Program-made: the position numbers and the translations under genes
Origin: PGZG01 sp046292765
GTDB taxonomy: Bacteria > Pseudomonadota > Gammaproteobacteria > Pseudomonadales > Alcanivoracaceae
Direction of reading: 5' to 3'
Assembly (NCBI GenBank): GCA_046292765.1
Contig: JBKBQA010000003.1
Span: 62,001 to 126,000 of the forward strand
DNA length: 64,000 nt
Notes under the pieces: generated by a model
What the model was told of the DNA's origin: nothing
The model's database searches: none
The model's input: only the letters and a program-made list of their open reading frames with translations
Shown: in pieces, positions 7,345 to 15,915 of the stretch
How positions within the stretch are numbered: position 1 is the stretch's first letter
How the letters are laid out: the number at the start of each line of letters is the position of its first letter

Positions 7345-9423
7345 TCAGCCCAGCTCGGAAATATCTGCTACCTGCAGGAACAGCCCGCGCAATCGCGCCA
7401 GCATGGCCAGACGGTTACGCCGCAACACCTCGTCGTCGGCCATTACCATGACCTTGTCGAAGAAGGCATCTACTGGCTCCCGCAACGCCGCGAGCCGACC
7501 GAGTACGGCAGCGTAATCCTGCGTTTGCCCCTGTGCGCCAATATCCGTAATCGCCTGTTGCAGTGAGGTGAACAGCGCACGCTCTTCATCCTGCTGCAGA
7601 GCAGCTTCGCTGATCGTGTCTGGCGCTGAGCCACTGAGTTTGCCGAGAATATTGCTGACCCGTTTGTTGGCGGCGGCCAGTGCGGCGGCCTCAGGACGAG
7701 CGCGGAACGCGGCCACTGCCTGAATGCGCTGCTCGACGTCGAGTGGGCGGGTCGGGTTCACGGCGAGGACCGACAGGATTACTTGCGTGTCGATGCCCTG
7801 CTCCTGATACATGGCGCGGTAACGGCCCTGAATAAACTCGAGCACGTCCTTACGTAAATTTCCCTCGTATGAGAGAGGGCCATCCTTCGTATAAGCGAGA
7901 ACGGCATCGTCAATCAGACGCGCCATATCAAGGTTGAGGCGATTCCCGATAATGATTCGTAAGATACCGAGGGTAGCCCGGCGTAGGCCGTAGGGATCCT
8001 TATCCCCAGTAGGCTTCTGGCCGATGCTAAAGATGCCTACAAGAGTATCAAGCTTGTCTGCAACCGCTACAGCCATGCCGGTTTTGGTCTGCGGCAATAC
8101 GTCGCCAGAAAAACGCGGCAGATATTGCTCACGCATGGCTTCGGCAATTTCGTTGTCGAGACCTTCGTGTTTGGCAAGGTAATAACCCATCACGCCCTGC
8201 ATGGTGTCGAACTCGTACACCATGGCGGAGGCAAGGTCAGCCTTGCACAAGAAGCCGGCTTGTTCCGCTAATTTCTGGCTGCCTTCGATATGGTTGGCTA
8301 TTTGCCCGGCGACGAAAGAAATCCGGCGACCTTTGTCAGCGACACTGCCCAGTTGCTGCTGGAATACCACCTTCTCCAGCGGCTCGGCATGTTGTGCCAG
8401 CGTCTTCTTGCGGTCTAGGTCGTAGAAGAACGCGGCATCGGACAGACGGGGCCGAACCACTTTCTCATTGCCAGAAATCACCCACTGCGGCTCTTTCGAA
8501 TCGAGGTTGCTGATAAACACGAAAGCGTTCTTCAGCTTGCCCTGCCCGTCCAGCACCGGGAAATACTTCTGGTTTGATTCCATGGTGGTGATCAAGGCTT
8601 CCTGCGGCACGCGCAGGAAGTCTTCCTCGAAGTGACCGACCAGAGCCACCGGCCACTCTACCAGCGCGGTAACTTCATCGAGCAGGTCAACATCAATAGA
8701 GGTGACACCCCCTTCTTTCTTGCCGGCGGCAACGGCCTGCTCGCGAATCATTTCGCGGCGACGGTCGAAGTCAGCGATGACAAAGCCTTCTTGCTCAAGC
8801 CGTGCTTCGTACTCGCCGGGAGTTTTCAGGCTGATCGCGGCGGGCGCATGAAAGCGATGACCGCGGGTCTCGCGCCCGGCTTGCTGGTCCAGCAAAGTGA
8901 TATCCAGCACCTGCTCACCAAGCAGCGCTACCAGCCACTGGCTCGGACGAACAAACTGCACCTTGCGATTGCCCCAGCGCATCCGCTTCGGAATCGGCAG
9001 GCGTTGCAGCGATTGTTCCAGCATGGCCGGCAGCAATTCGGCCAACGGCTTGCCGGCTGCGCGTACTTTCGCTACCAGCCAGGCGCCCTTGTCGGTTTCC
9101 ACGGTTTCCAGCTGGTCCATGGACAGGCCGGCGGACTGGGCAAAGCCGAGCGCGGCTTTGGTTGCATGGCCTTCGTCATCAAAGGCGGCTTTCACCGCCG
9201 GGCCACGGCGTTCGATATCGCGGTCCGGCTGGCCCACAGCGACCTGTTCGATGCGAAACGCCAAGCGACGCGGGGCAGCAAAAATCTTCATGGCGCCATG
9301 TTCAAAACCGGCGTCATCCAGCTGCTTCAGGGTTTCGCCAGCAAAGGCTTGAGACAACGCTTTCAGTGCCTTCGGCGGCAGCTCTTCGGTGCCAAGTTCA
9401 ATCAACAGATCTGCGCGCTGCAT
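7345..9423 (-). CDS. glyS: glycyl-tRNA synthetase beta subunit
   Basis: GlyS is the large subunit of the bacterial alpha2-beta2 glycyl-tRNA synthetase and provides tRNA recognition. The 692-residue protein begins with the family signature DLLIELGTEELPP and has the normal length (about 684-690). Its ATG overlaps the glyQ stop by one base (TGATG), giving tight translational coupling; a GTG one codon upstream is possible. It ends before a strong palindrome that separates it from plsC. Confidence 0.97.
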   Translation of the reverse strand: MQRADLLIELGTEELPPKALKALSQAFAGETLKQLDDAGFEHGAMKIFAAPRRLAFRIEQVAVGQPDRDIERRGPAVKAAFDDEGHATKAALGFAQSAGLSMDQLETVETDKGAWLVAKVRAAGKPLAELLPAMLEQSLQRLPIPKRMRWGNRKVQFVRPSQWLVALLGEQVLDITLLDQQAGRETRGHRFHAPAAISLKTPGEYEARLEQEGFVIADFDRRREMIREQAVAAGKKEGGVTSIDVDLLDEVTALVEWPVALVGHFEEDFLRVPQEALITTMESNQKYFPVLDGQGKLKNAFVFISNLDSKEPQWVISGNEKVVRPRLSDAAFFYDLDRKKTLAQHAEPLEKVVFQQQLGSVADKGRRISFVAGQIANHIEGSQKLAEQAGFLCKADLASAMVYEFDTMQGVMGYYLAKHEGLDNEIAEAMREQYLPRFSGDVLPQTKTGMAVAVADKLDTLVGIFSIGQKPTGDKDPYGLRRATLGILRIIIGNRLNLDMARLIDDAVLAYTKDGPLSYEGNLRKDVLEFIQGRYRAMYQEQGIDTQVILSVLAVNPTRPLDVEQRIQAVAAFRARPEAAALAAANKRVSNILGKLSGSAPDTISEAALQQDEERALFTSLQQAITDIGAQGQTQDYAAVLGRLAALREPVDAFFDKVMVMADDEVLRRNRLAMLARLRGLFLQVADISELG

Positions 9424-10400
9424 CACTTGGCTCCTTTCTTGTCTTGCTTGGCATCTTGCTTTGCCAGTTCGGCAAGGACTTCTTCGCGAATGGCTGCATC
9501 AGCCAGCGGGAAGCCGGCGGCGCGGCGGCTGGCCAGATAGGCATCGGCCACGGCGCGGGCCAGTTCACGCACGCGCAGGATGAAACGCTGACGCTCGGTT
9601 ACCGAGATCGCCTTGCGGGCATCGAGCAGGTTGAAAGTGTGTGATGCCTTCAGCACATATTCATAGGCAGGCAGCGGCAAGCCCGCTGCAATCAGCGCCT
9701 TGCTCTCGCGTTCGAAATCGTCGAAGTGACCGAACAGCATGGCGGTATTGGCATGCTCGAAGTTGAACGTCGACATCTCCACTTCGTTCTGGTGGAACAC
9801 ATCGCCGTAGGTGACCTTGCCGAACGGGCCGTCGGACCAGATCAGGTCGTAAACGGAATCGACGCCCTGCAGGTACATGGCAATGCGCTCGAGACCGTAG
9901 GTGATCTCGCCAGTGACCGGGTAGCAGTTGATGCCGCCGACTTGCTGGAAGTAGGTGAACTGGGTCACTTCCATGCCGTTCAGCCAGACTTCCCAGCCCA
10001 GCCCCCAGGCGCCCAGTGTCGGTGATTCCCAGTTGTCTTCGACGAAGCGGATGTCATGCACGCTGGTGTCGATGCCGAGGCGGCGCAGGGAGCCAAGGTA
10101 CAGATCCTGAATGTTGTCCGGGGACGGTTTCAGTACTACCTGAAACTGGTAGTAGTGCTGCAGACGGTTTGGATTCTCGCCATAGCGGCCATCGGTGGGG
10201 CGGCGCGAGGGCTGCACATAGGCGCTGTTCCAGATCTCCGGGCCGATGGCGCGCAGGAAGGTGGCCGGATGGAAGGTACCGGCGCCCACTTCCATATCAA
10301 GGGGCTGGATAATGACGCAGCCCTGTTCGGCCCAGTATTGCTGCAGGGCCAGGATCAGTCCCTGGAAGGTGCGGGTATCAGTCTTCGATGTATCCGACAT
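9423..10400 (-). CDS. glyQ: glycyl-tRNA synthetase alpha subunit
   Basis: GlyQ carries the class II catalytic core that activates glycine and charges tRNA-Gly. The 325-residue product contains the typical stretches FQGLILALQQYWAEQGC, QPSRRPTDGRYGENPNR and GWEVWLNGMEVTQFTYFQ. The ATG at 10400 (MSDTSKTD) fits the family start; the reading frame stays open upstream but that part crosses an inverted repeat and has no family character. A Lys-rich C-terminal tail makes it slightly longer than the 303-residue E. coli protein. Operon partner is glyS. Confidence 0.96.
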   Translation of the reverse strand: MSDTSKTDTRTFQGLILALQQYWAEQGCVIIQPLDMEVGAGTFHPATFLRAIGPEIWNSAYVQPSRRPTDGRYGENPNRLQHYYQFQVVLKPSPDNIQDLYLGSLRRLGIDTSVHDIRFVEDNWESPTLGAWGLGWEVWLNGMEVTQFTYFQQVGGINCYPVTGEITYGLERIAMYLQGVDSVYDLIWSDGPFGKVTYGDVFHQNEVEMSTFNFEHANTAMLFGHFDDFERESKALIAAGLPLPAYEYVLKASHTFNLLDARKAISVTERQRFILRVRELARAVADAYLASRRAAGFPLADAAIREEVLAELAKQDAKQDKKGAK

Positions 10401-10524
10401 GCGAGGTGCCCCGGAAACGGCTGAAAAATCAGTCGCGGAGTATAGCGGGGATAACTGACATTTGCTGCCTCCCCGGTGTGGAGTGGCCTGAGCCGCGATC
10501 ATCTCCAGAAACCAGCTTCGATAC

Positions 10525-10638
10525 GCCCTTGATGGCTGTCCGGACTTTCCGGGACCCGCCGTGAACCCATCCTTGGGGGCTTGCGTTCGGTATCCCTGCC
10601 TCACACAGTCCCGGAAAGTCCGGACAGCCATCAAGGGC
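10525..10638. repeat. inverted repeat with perfect 31-bp arms
   Basis: The arm 10525-10555 and the arm 10608-10638 are exact reverse complements over 31 bases (each contains GGCTGTCCGGACTTTCC or its complement) and flank 52 bases. The element fills most of the gap between the divergent glyQ and tag genes. It contains no protein-coding potential of note. It looks like a miniature transposable or REP-type structure, or a very stable hairpin. No flanking target duplication is obvious. Confidence 0.75.
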
Positions 10639-10699
10639 TGCATTGTGCCGGTGATTGCGCCGGGGCATTCTTCGTCGATATTTCTTCAGGAGATTTTCC

Positions 10700-11260
10700 A
10701 TGGCCCGTTGTCCCTGGTGCGGGGAAGATCCGCTTTACCAGCACTACCACGACCGTGAGTGGGGTGTGCCGGTCCATGATGAGCACACCCTGTTCGAGTT
10801 CCTGACCCTGGAAGGGGCGCAGGCGGGGCTCAGCTGGATAACGATTCTGAAAAAACGGGAGCGCTACAGGGAAGTTTTTGCCGGGTTCGACCCAGCCAAG
10901 GTGGCACGCTTCACCCCGGCCCGGATCGAGAAGTTGCTGCAGGATCCGGGCATTGTCCGCAATCGGCTCAAGGTGGAGTCCACCGTGTCCAATGCCAAGG
11001 CGTTCCTGCAGGTGCAGAAGGAGTTTGGCAGTTTCGTCGTGTACTGGTGGGGTTTTGCCGATGGTCAGCCGATCGTCAATCGCTTCCGCAGCATGAAAGA
11101 GGTGCCAGCGAAAACCCCTCTGGCGGAGCAGATCAGCAAAGACCTGAAAAAACGCGGATTCCGCTTTGTTGGCCCCACTATCATCTATGCCATGATGCAG
11201 GCGGTCGGTATGGTGAACGACCATTTGTTGTCCTGTGAGCGACACGCGGAGCTGTCATGA
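10700..11260 (+). CDS. tag: DNA-3-methyladenine glycosylase I
   Basis: Tag excises 3-methyladenine from alkylated DNA in base excision repair. The 186-residue protein starts MARCPWCGEDPLYQHYHD, which holds the first two zinc ligands (Cys4 and His17 in E. coli numbering). Near the end, NDHLLSCERH supplies the last His and Cys ligands. Length matches the family (about 187). The ATG has a good ribosome site (TCAGGAGA). It is divergent from glyQ across the 31-base inverted repeat and overlaps the next gene by four bases. Confidence 0.95.
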   Translation: MARCPWCGEDPLYQHYHDREWGVPVHDEHTLFEFLTLEGAQAGLSWITILKKRERYREVFAGFDPAKVARFTPARIEKLLQDPGIVRNRLKVESTVSNAKAFLQVQKEFGSFVVYWWGFADGQPIVNRFRSMKEVPAKTPLAEQISKDLKKRGFRFVGPTIIYAMMQAVGMVNDHLLSCERHAELS

Positions 11261-11655
11261 CCGAACGCAATGTGATCATCCTGATCGGGCTGGTAAATCT
11301 GTCACTGCTTGGCTTTCTCACGCCGCTGTTGAATGGCGAATTGCTGGCCGCTCAGGATCCCCTGTTCTTCAGCTGGTCCGGGGTGGTGATTATCGCCTTG
11401 TGGGGGCTTGCCTATATCGCAGTGGCGCCGGTGTGGGATCGGGTGCCCTGGTTATTGCTGGTGTTTGCGGCAGAAAAAATGCTGTTTGATCTGCGTTGGG
11501 TGCACTGGATCATTCACAACGGCCAGAGCCTGCCAGCTTTGCTGGAGCAGGATCTGATGGTGGGGCTTTTCTATGCCGGTTATGGCATTTGGGATGGCGC
11601 CTGTGCGCTGGTGTTCTTCTGGTACTTCCTGCGCGCCCGGCAACGTCAGACCTGA
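11257..11655 (+). CDS. small inner-membrane protein of unknown function
   Basis: The 132-residue protein has four predicted hydrophobic segments at about residues 5-27, 38-57, 60-80 and 98-126, and charged termini. Its ATG overlaps the tag stop codon (ATGA), so it is likely co-translated with tag. I do not recognise a family. The operon link to an alkylation-repair glycosylase is only positional. Confidence 0.7.
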   Translation: MTERNVIILIGLVNLSLLGFLTPLLNGELLAAQDPLFFSWSGVVIIALWGLAYIAVAPVWDRVPWLLLVFAAEKMLFDLRWVHWIIHNGQSLPALLEQDLMVGLFYAGYGIWDGACALVFFWYFLRARQRQT

Positions 11656-11660
11656 AATTA

Positions 11661-11686
11661 CTGGAGCGGCAGCGCTGCCGCTCCAG
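11661..11686. terminator. 26-bp perfect palindrome between convergent genes
   Basis: CTGGAGCGGCAGC is followed immediately by its reverse complement GCTGCCGCTCCAG. It sits between two convergent genes, five bases after one stop and seven before the other. It probably serves as a two-way transcript end without a T-run. Its GGAGCGGC/GCCGCTCC core is shared with the palindrome at 7301-7328, so it may be a dispersed repeat. Confidence 0.55.
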
Positions 11687-11692
11687 CACGGA

Positions 11693-12415
11693 TCAGCGCG
11701 ATGGCTGGCCGAACACGGCGCCGATCAGCGCCGAGCCGCGCGCCACTGGCGCTTCGCGGATTAGTCTTTCCTCGTTGGCCATGCGGCCAAACAGGGCATT
11801 CAGGCTCTGGCTCATCAGGTGATCTTCGACATCCAGATTCGGACGGCTGGTCAGCGGCAGGCTGTTGTAGATATCGAGCATGGATTTGTACTGGCTGTAA
11901 AAGCCGGTGCTTTCCAGATTGCTCTTGATAATCGGCTGGTAGCGTTGGCGCAGCATGGATTCGGTCTGGCCGCGGAAGTAATCGGTGGCAGCGCTGTCAC
12001 CGCCGGTGATGATGCCGAGCGCATCCTGAATGGTCATATTGCGAATCGCTTGCTGGAACACCGGCAGGGCTTCAGCAGCGGCCTGTTCGGCGCCGCGATT
12101 CATGGCGCTTTCTACCCGCGTGACGTAGCTGCCCAAGCCGGCCTTGCGCAGGGTGTCAGCCACCGGCTGCAGGCCTGCGGGCAGGCTCAGCGGGTAACCC
12201 ATGGCGCGATAGCCATCCTGAACCGAGAGGCTGGCGCTGGCGCGCTGACTGCCGAGATCGAGCGCTTGTTTGATGCCACTGGCGGCCTGTGCCGAATCAC
12301 CGTAACCCATATTGCGAGCGACATCCGTGCCAAGACCAAACCACTGATTAAAGGATTCGTTGCCGGCGCAGCCGGATAGCAGCAGGACGACGGACAGGGC
12401 AGCAAGGCGGCGCAT
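11693..12415 (-). CDS. DUF4197 family lipoprotein
   Basis: The 240-residue product begins MRRLAALSVVLLLSGC, a signal peptide with a clear lipobox (LSGC), so it should be anchored to the outer membrane or periplasmic face. The body is helical with the ALxxGSQRA-like start, the NMTIQDALGII segment and the TDYFRGQT segment that are typical of DUF4197 proteins. No biochemical role is established. The start at 12415 is preferred because AAAGGA precedes it at a proper distance; an ATG 18 bases upstream has no ribosome site. Confidence 0.85.
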   Translation of the reverse strand: MRRLAALSVVLLLSGCAGNESFNQWFGLGTDVARNMGYGDSAQAASGIKQALDLGSQRASASLSVQDGYRAMGYPLSLPAGLQPVADTLRKAGLGSYVTRVESAMNRGAEQAAAEALPVFQQAIRNMTIQDALGIITGGDSAATDYFRGQTESMLRQRYQPIIKSNLESTGFYSQYKSMLDIYNSLPLTSRPNLDVEDHLMSQSLNALFGRMANEERLIREAPVARGSALIGAVFGQPSR

Positions 12416-12489
12416 GGGGGGATTCCTTTTCATCGGGGCAGTCGGCTGATGCTAAGGTATTGGCTCCCATGATGAAACCGCCCTGCCCC

Positions 12490-12965
12490 ATGACCGACAT
12501 TTACCGAGACCAACACAAGCAGCGCCTGAGCTATATGCCGTGGCTTTATTACAGCCTGAAGCCGACCCACCGGGCGTGGGCGGAACAGTGGCAGCACGAG
12601 ATCCAGCAGCACCTTACGTCAATGGAGACGGTCAGTTTTGGTAAGCACTGCTTTGTTGCGCCTCAGGCGCAACTGTTCGCCGAGCCGGGATTGAAGTGGG
12701 TGACCATACCCGCATTGCTGCCCGCTGCACCCTGTATGCCTTTAACCATGGCATGGCGGCGGACCAGCTGATCCGCGAACAGCCGGTCAGCTCCCGAGGC
12801 ATCCGCATCGGCCGTGATGTCTGGATTGGTGCCAATGTCGGGATAGTCGATGGCGTCACTATTGGCGACGGCGCCGTCATCGGCATGGGCTCGTTGGTGA
12901 CCCGGGATGTGGAGTCCTATACGGTGGTGGCCGGCAACCCGGCGAGGTTTGTTCGCGCTCGTTGA
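12490..12965 (+). pseudogene. hexapeptide-repeat acetyltransferase, broken by frameshift or deletion
   Basis: The first 65 codons or so (from MTDIYRDQ to about FAEPG near 12687) read in one frame. The left-handed beta-helix C-terminus, from GDHTRIAARCTLYAFNHG to the end at 12965, reads in another. Related Pseudomonas acyltransferases carry about 40 more residues between FAEPG and the second segment. A deletion with a net frame change is therefore more likely than a single-base indel. The C-terminal part keeps isoleucine-rich hexapeptides (IRIGRDVWIGANVG, VTIGDGAVIG). A sequencing error cannot explain the missing block. Confidence 0.7.
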
Positions 12966-13125
12966 TATCCGTCGCCGGGCCAGATCGTCGCCAGCTGCCC
13001 GGCCGGCACTGGGCAAAGCGCCATGGTGGCTACTATGATGGCGCCGGGGCAAAGGTGAGAACGACGGGACGCGGCCTCCCCTGTCACGGACGGCCACCTC
13101 TGCTGGTGCATACAAGGACATTCTG

Positions 13126-15000
13126 ATGAAACGAAGTCTGTCGCAACTGCTGGTCTCGCGCCGCTTTGGCCCCTTCTTTGCCACCCAGTTTCTCGGCGCT
13201 TTCAATGACAATGTTTTTCGTCAGGCACTGATCCTGCTGGTGGCGTCCGGTGTAGTAGCCGGTGCCAGCATCAACACCCTGAACAATATTGGTCTGGCGT
13301 TGTTCATTATTCCGTTCTTTCTGTTTTCCGCCCTCGCCGGCCAGATTGCTGACAAGTATGAAAAGTCCCTGCTGATACGTCGCATCAAGTTGGCGGAAAT
13401 CGCCATCATGACGGTGGGAGCCATCGGCTTCTTTTTTGATGCGGTATATTTCCTGCTGGCAGTGCTGTTCTGCATGGGTCTGCAGTCAACTTTTTTTGGC
13501 CCGATCAAGTATTCGATTATTCCCCAGCACCTGAACGAGAAAGAGCTGGTATCCGGTAATGCGCTGGTGGAGATGGGCACCTTCCTTGCCATTCTGCTTG
13601 GTTCCATTTCTGGTGTGGTGCTGAAGATGGAAGGCACCAGTGAATGGGTCGCGCCGCTGGCAGTGATTGTGCTGGCGGTGCTCGGTTATCTGGCGGCGCG
13701 GCGGATTCCGTCTGCGCCGCCGGCGGACCCGACCCTGAAGATGAACTGGAACCTGTTCAGTGAAACGCTCGACATTATCCGCACGGCGCGTGAAGTGCGT
13801 GCGGTGTGGATGAGCGTGCTGGGAATTTCCTGGTTCTGGTTTTTGGGCGCGGCCTACACCACCCAGCTCAAGGTGTATGTGGACGACTATCTCCATGGCA
13901 CCGAAGGTTTGTACGCCTTGTTGCTGGCTACTTTCTCGATTGGCATCGGCCTTGGCTCTTTCTTCTGCGAAAAACTGTCCGGCCGGCGGGTTGAGCTCGG
14001 GCTGGTGCCAATTGGCTCCATTGGTCTGTCATTGTTCGGCATCGATCTGTACTTTTCCTATCAGGGGTTGGCTGGGCTGGAGCAGGTGGATATTGCCACC
14101 CTGTTGGCGGAGCCGGCGGGCCTGCGGGTGATGCTTGATCTGCTTGGTATCGGCGTGTTCGGTGGTTTTTACATCGTGCCGTTGTTCGCCATCGTCCAGT
14201 CGCGGGGCGATCCGCAGCAGCTGTCGCGGATTATCGCCGCCAACAATATTCTCAATGCACTGCTGATGGTGTTGTCTGCGGCCACCGCGATTGTCTTGGT
14301 TGGCGTACTCGAGCTGTCCATCCCCCAGTTCTTTCTGGTGCTGGCGCTCGGCAATGCACTGGTGGCCTGCTATATCTACACGCTGGTGCCGGAGTTCGTG
14401 ATCCGTTTTATTGTCTGGATGCTGACCCACACCCTCTATCGGGTGAAGCATGATGGCCTCGACCACATCCCCGACGACGGTCCCTGTGTGCTGGTCTGTA
14501 ATCATGTCAGCTATGTTGATGCGCTGCTGCTGGCGGGTGCGATTCGCCGTCCGGTGCGTTTTGTCATGTTCAAGCCGATCTATGATCTGCCGGTGCTGAA
14601 CTACATCTTCCGCACCGGCAAGACCATTCCGATTGACTCAAAGGCTCGTAACCCGGCGATCTATGCCCGTGCTTTTGAGCGAGTGAAAGAGGAACTTGAT
14701 GCCGGCGAAGTCGTCTGTATCTTTCCGGAAGGCAAGTTGACCAGTGACGGAGAGGTGGATGAGTTCAAGAACGGCATCGAGAAAATCATTGCCATCAACC
14801 CGGTGCCAGTGATCCCGATGGCATTGCGAGGACTCTGGGGCAGCGTATTCAGCCACAAGGATGGTCAGGCGCTGACCAAGGCGCCGCGGCGATTCTGGTC
14901 GCGGGTGGGGCTGGTGGCCGGAGAGCCGGTGCCCGCGGTGCAGGTGACAGCAGCAGACCTGCGAGAGCGGGTGCTGATCTTGCGGGGAGACGCGGCCTGA
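13126..15000 (+). CDS. MFS lysophospholipid transporter fused to a PlsC-type acyltransferase
   Basis: The 624-residue protein has a twelve-helix major facilitator module in residues 1 to about 425, with an LplT-like opening (FFATQFLGAFNDNVFRQ). A PlsC/GPAT acyltransferase domain follows, with NHVSYVD near residue 459 and FPEGKL near 533. This arrangement matches LplT-Aas-like proteins that flip lysophospholipids inward and re-acylate them. The AMP-binding domain found in E. coli Aas or in longer fusions is absent, so acyl donor supply must come from elsewhere. AAGGA precedes the ATG. The next gene overlaps by one base. Confidence 0.88.
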   Translation: MKRSLSQLLVSRRFGPFFATQFLGAFNDNVFRQALILLVASGVVAGASINTLNNIGLALFIIPFFLFSALAGQIADKYEKSLLIRRIKLAEIAIMTVGAIGFFFDAVYFLLAVLFCMGLQSTFFGPIKYSIIPQHLNEKELVSGNALVEMGTFLAILLGSISGVVLKMEGTSEWVAPLAVIVLAVLGYLAARRIPSAPPADPTLKMNWNLFSETLDIIRTAREVRAVWMSVLGISWFWFLGAAYTTQLKVYVDDYLHGTEGLYALLLATFSIGIGLGSFFCEKLSGRRVELGLVPIGSIGLSLFGIDLYFSYQGLAGLEQVDIATLLAEPAGLRVMLDLLGIGVFGGFYIVPLFAIVQSRGDPQQLSRIIAANNILNALLMVLSAATAIVLVGVLELSIPQFFLVLALGNALVACYIYTLVPEFVIRFIVWMLTHTLYRVKHDGLDHIPDDGPCVLVCNHVSYVDALLLAGAIRRPVRFVMFKPIYDLPVLNYIFRTGKTIPIDSKARNPAIYARAFERVKEELDAGEVVCIFPEGKLTSDGEVDEFKNGIEKIIAINPVPVIPMALRGLWGSVFSHKDGQALTKAPRRFWSRVGLVAGEPVPAVQVTAADLRERVLILRGDAA

Positions 15001-15383
15001 TGGCGTTATGGCGCTGGATTACCCTGTGGCGGGTGCTGGCGGTACTGGTAATCGCCTTGATCTGGGTGGGCAGTCTGTGGCCGGCAGATGAGCTGCGGGC
15101 CATGGATTTACCCCGGATCAACGACAAGGTCGGCCACTTCCTTGGCTACTTCAGTGCCGCCCTGCTGCTGGCGCTGGGTTGGCGGCAGACACCGCTATGG
15201 GTGCTCTGGCTGGTGGCCACGGTCAGTGGCGGTCTGGCCGAACTGGCGCAGGGTTTTCTCACCACTACCCGTGGCATGGAGTGGCTCGACTTTGTCGCCA
15301 ATGGCGCCGGGGCCACGGTGGGGGTTGTCCTCGGCGGGCTGTTGACGCGGTGGCGAAAACGGGCTGTCACTGACAGTCCCTGA
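15000..15383 (+). CDS. VanZ-like membrane protein
   Basis: The 127-residue product has about four hydrophobic segments and the NDKVGHFLGYF motif characteristic of VanZ-like proteins, plus an EWLDFVANGAGA segment. VanZ gives low-level teicoplanin resistance in enterococci, but in Gram-negatives the role is unknown. Its ATG overlaps the preceding stop (TGATG), so it is coupled to the lipid transporter/acyltransferase gene, which hints at an envelope function. Confidence 0.82.
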   Translation: MALWRWITLWRVLAVLVIALIWVGSLWPADELRAMDLPRINDKVGHFLGYFSAALLLALGWRQTPLWVLWLVATVSGGLAELAQGFLTTTRGMEWLDFVANGAGATVGVVLGGLLTRWRKRAVTDSP

Positions 15384-15477
15384 GCCTTCTCGCTGACAGG
15401 TTTGCGACGACACCTCTGACAGCCAACCGGCGCAAGCCTTGAGACCATAGCCGGCCCGTACTTCCGAGGCCGCCGTC

Positions 15478-15906
15478 ATGATCCGCTCCGTTGTTGTCGC
15501 CATTGCTGTGCTCGCCACCGTTGCCAACGCCGATACCTTGTATCGTTGCGCTTCTGCTGACGGCGTACCCCTGTTTGCCAACCGCCCCTGTGATGAGCAT
15601 AGCGAACCGCTGGTATTGCCTGAGATCGGCCGCATTGGCAGTGATGATCAGGGCGAAGCGTTGCGGCAGCGCACCGAGGCGTTAGCTAAGATTGCCGGCA
15701 TCGAGCCCGAACGCCGGACCACCGCGCCGCCACCCACGGGACTCAGCTTCGGAGAACGTATGACCTTGCGCAAGCTGGAAATCCGACGCGACGGACTGCG
15801 CCGTGATGTCAGCAACACCGCCCTGACATCGGCTTATCGCAAGGCGTTAAGCGATGAGCTGGCGCTGGTGAATCAGCGCATCCGCGAACTGGAGCGGCGT
15901 CGTTAG
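15478..15906 (+). CDS. secreted DUF4124-domain protein
   Basis: The 142-residue protein has a short signal peptide (cut after VANA) and a DUF4124-like start, LYRCASADGVPLFANRPC, with the paired cysteines usual for that domain. The C-terminal half is a charged coiled-coil-like helix ending ELERRR. It is probably periplasmic. GAGG precedes the ATG. Function is unknown. Confidence 0.75.
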   Translation: MIRSVVVAIAVLATVANADTLYRCASADGVPLFANRPCDEHSEPLVLPEIGRIGSDDQGEALRQRTEALAKIAGIEPERRTTAPPPTGLSFGERMTLRKLEIRRDGLRRDVSNTALTSAYRKALSDELALVNQRIRELERRR

Positions 15907-15915
15907 CGTCCGGAT

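Noticed and set aside
12460..12489. Earlier ATG for the acetyltransferase remnant
   Set aside because: No ribosome site and no family residues before 12490; the gene is broken anyway.
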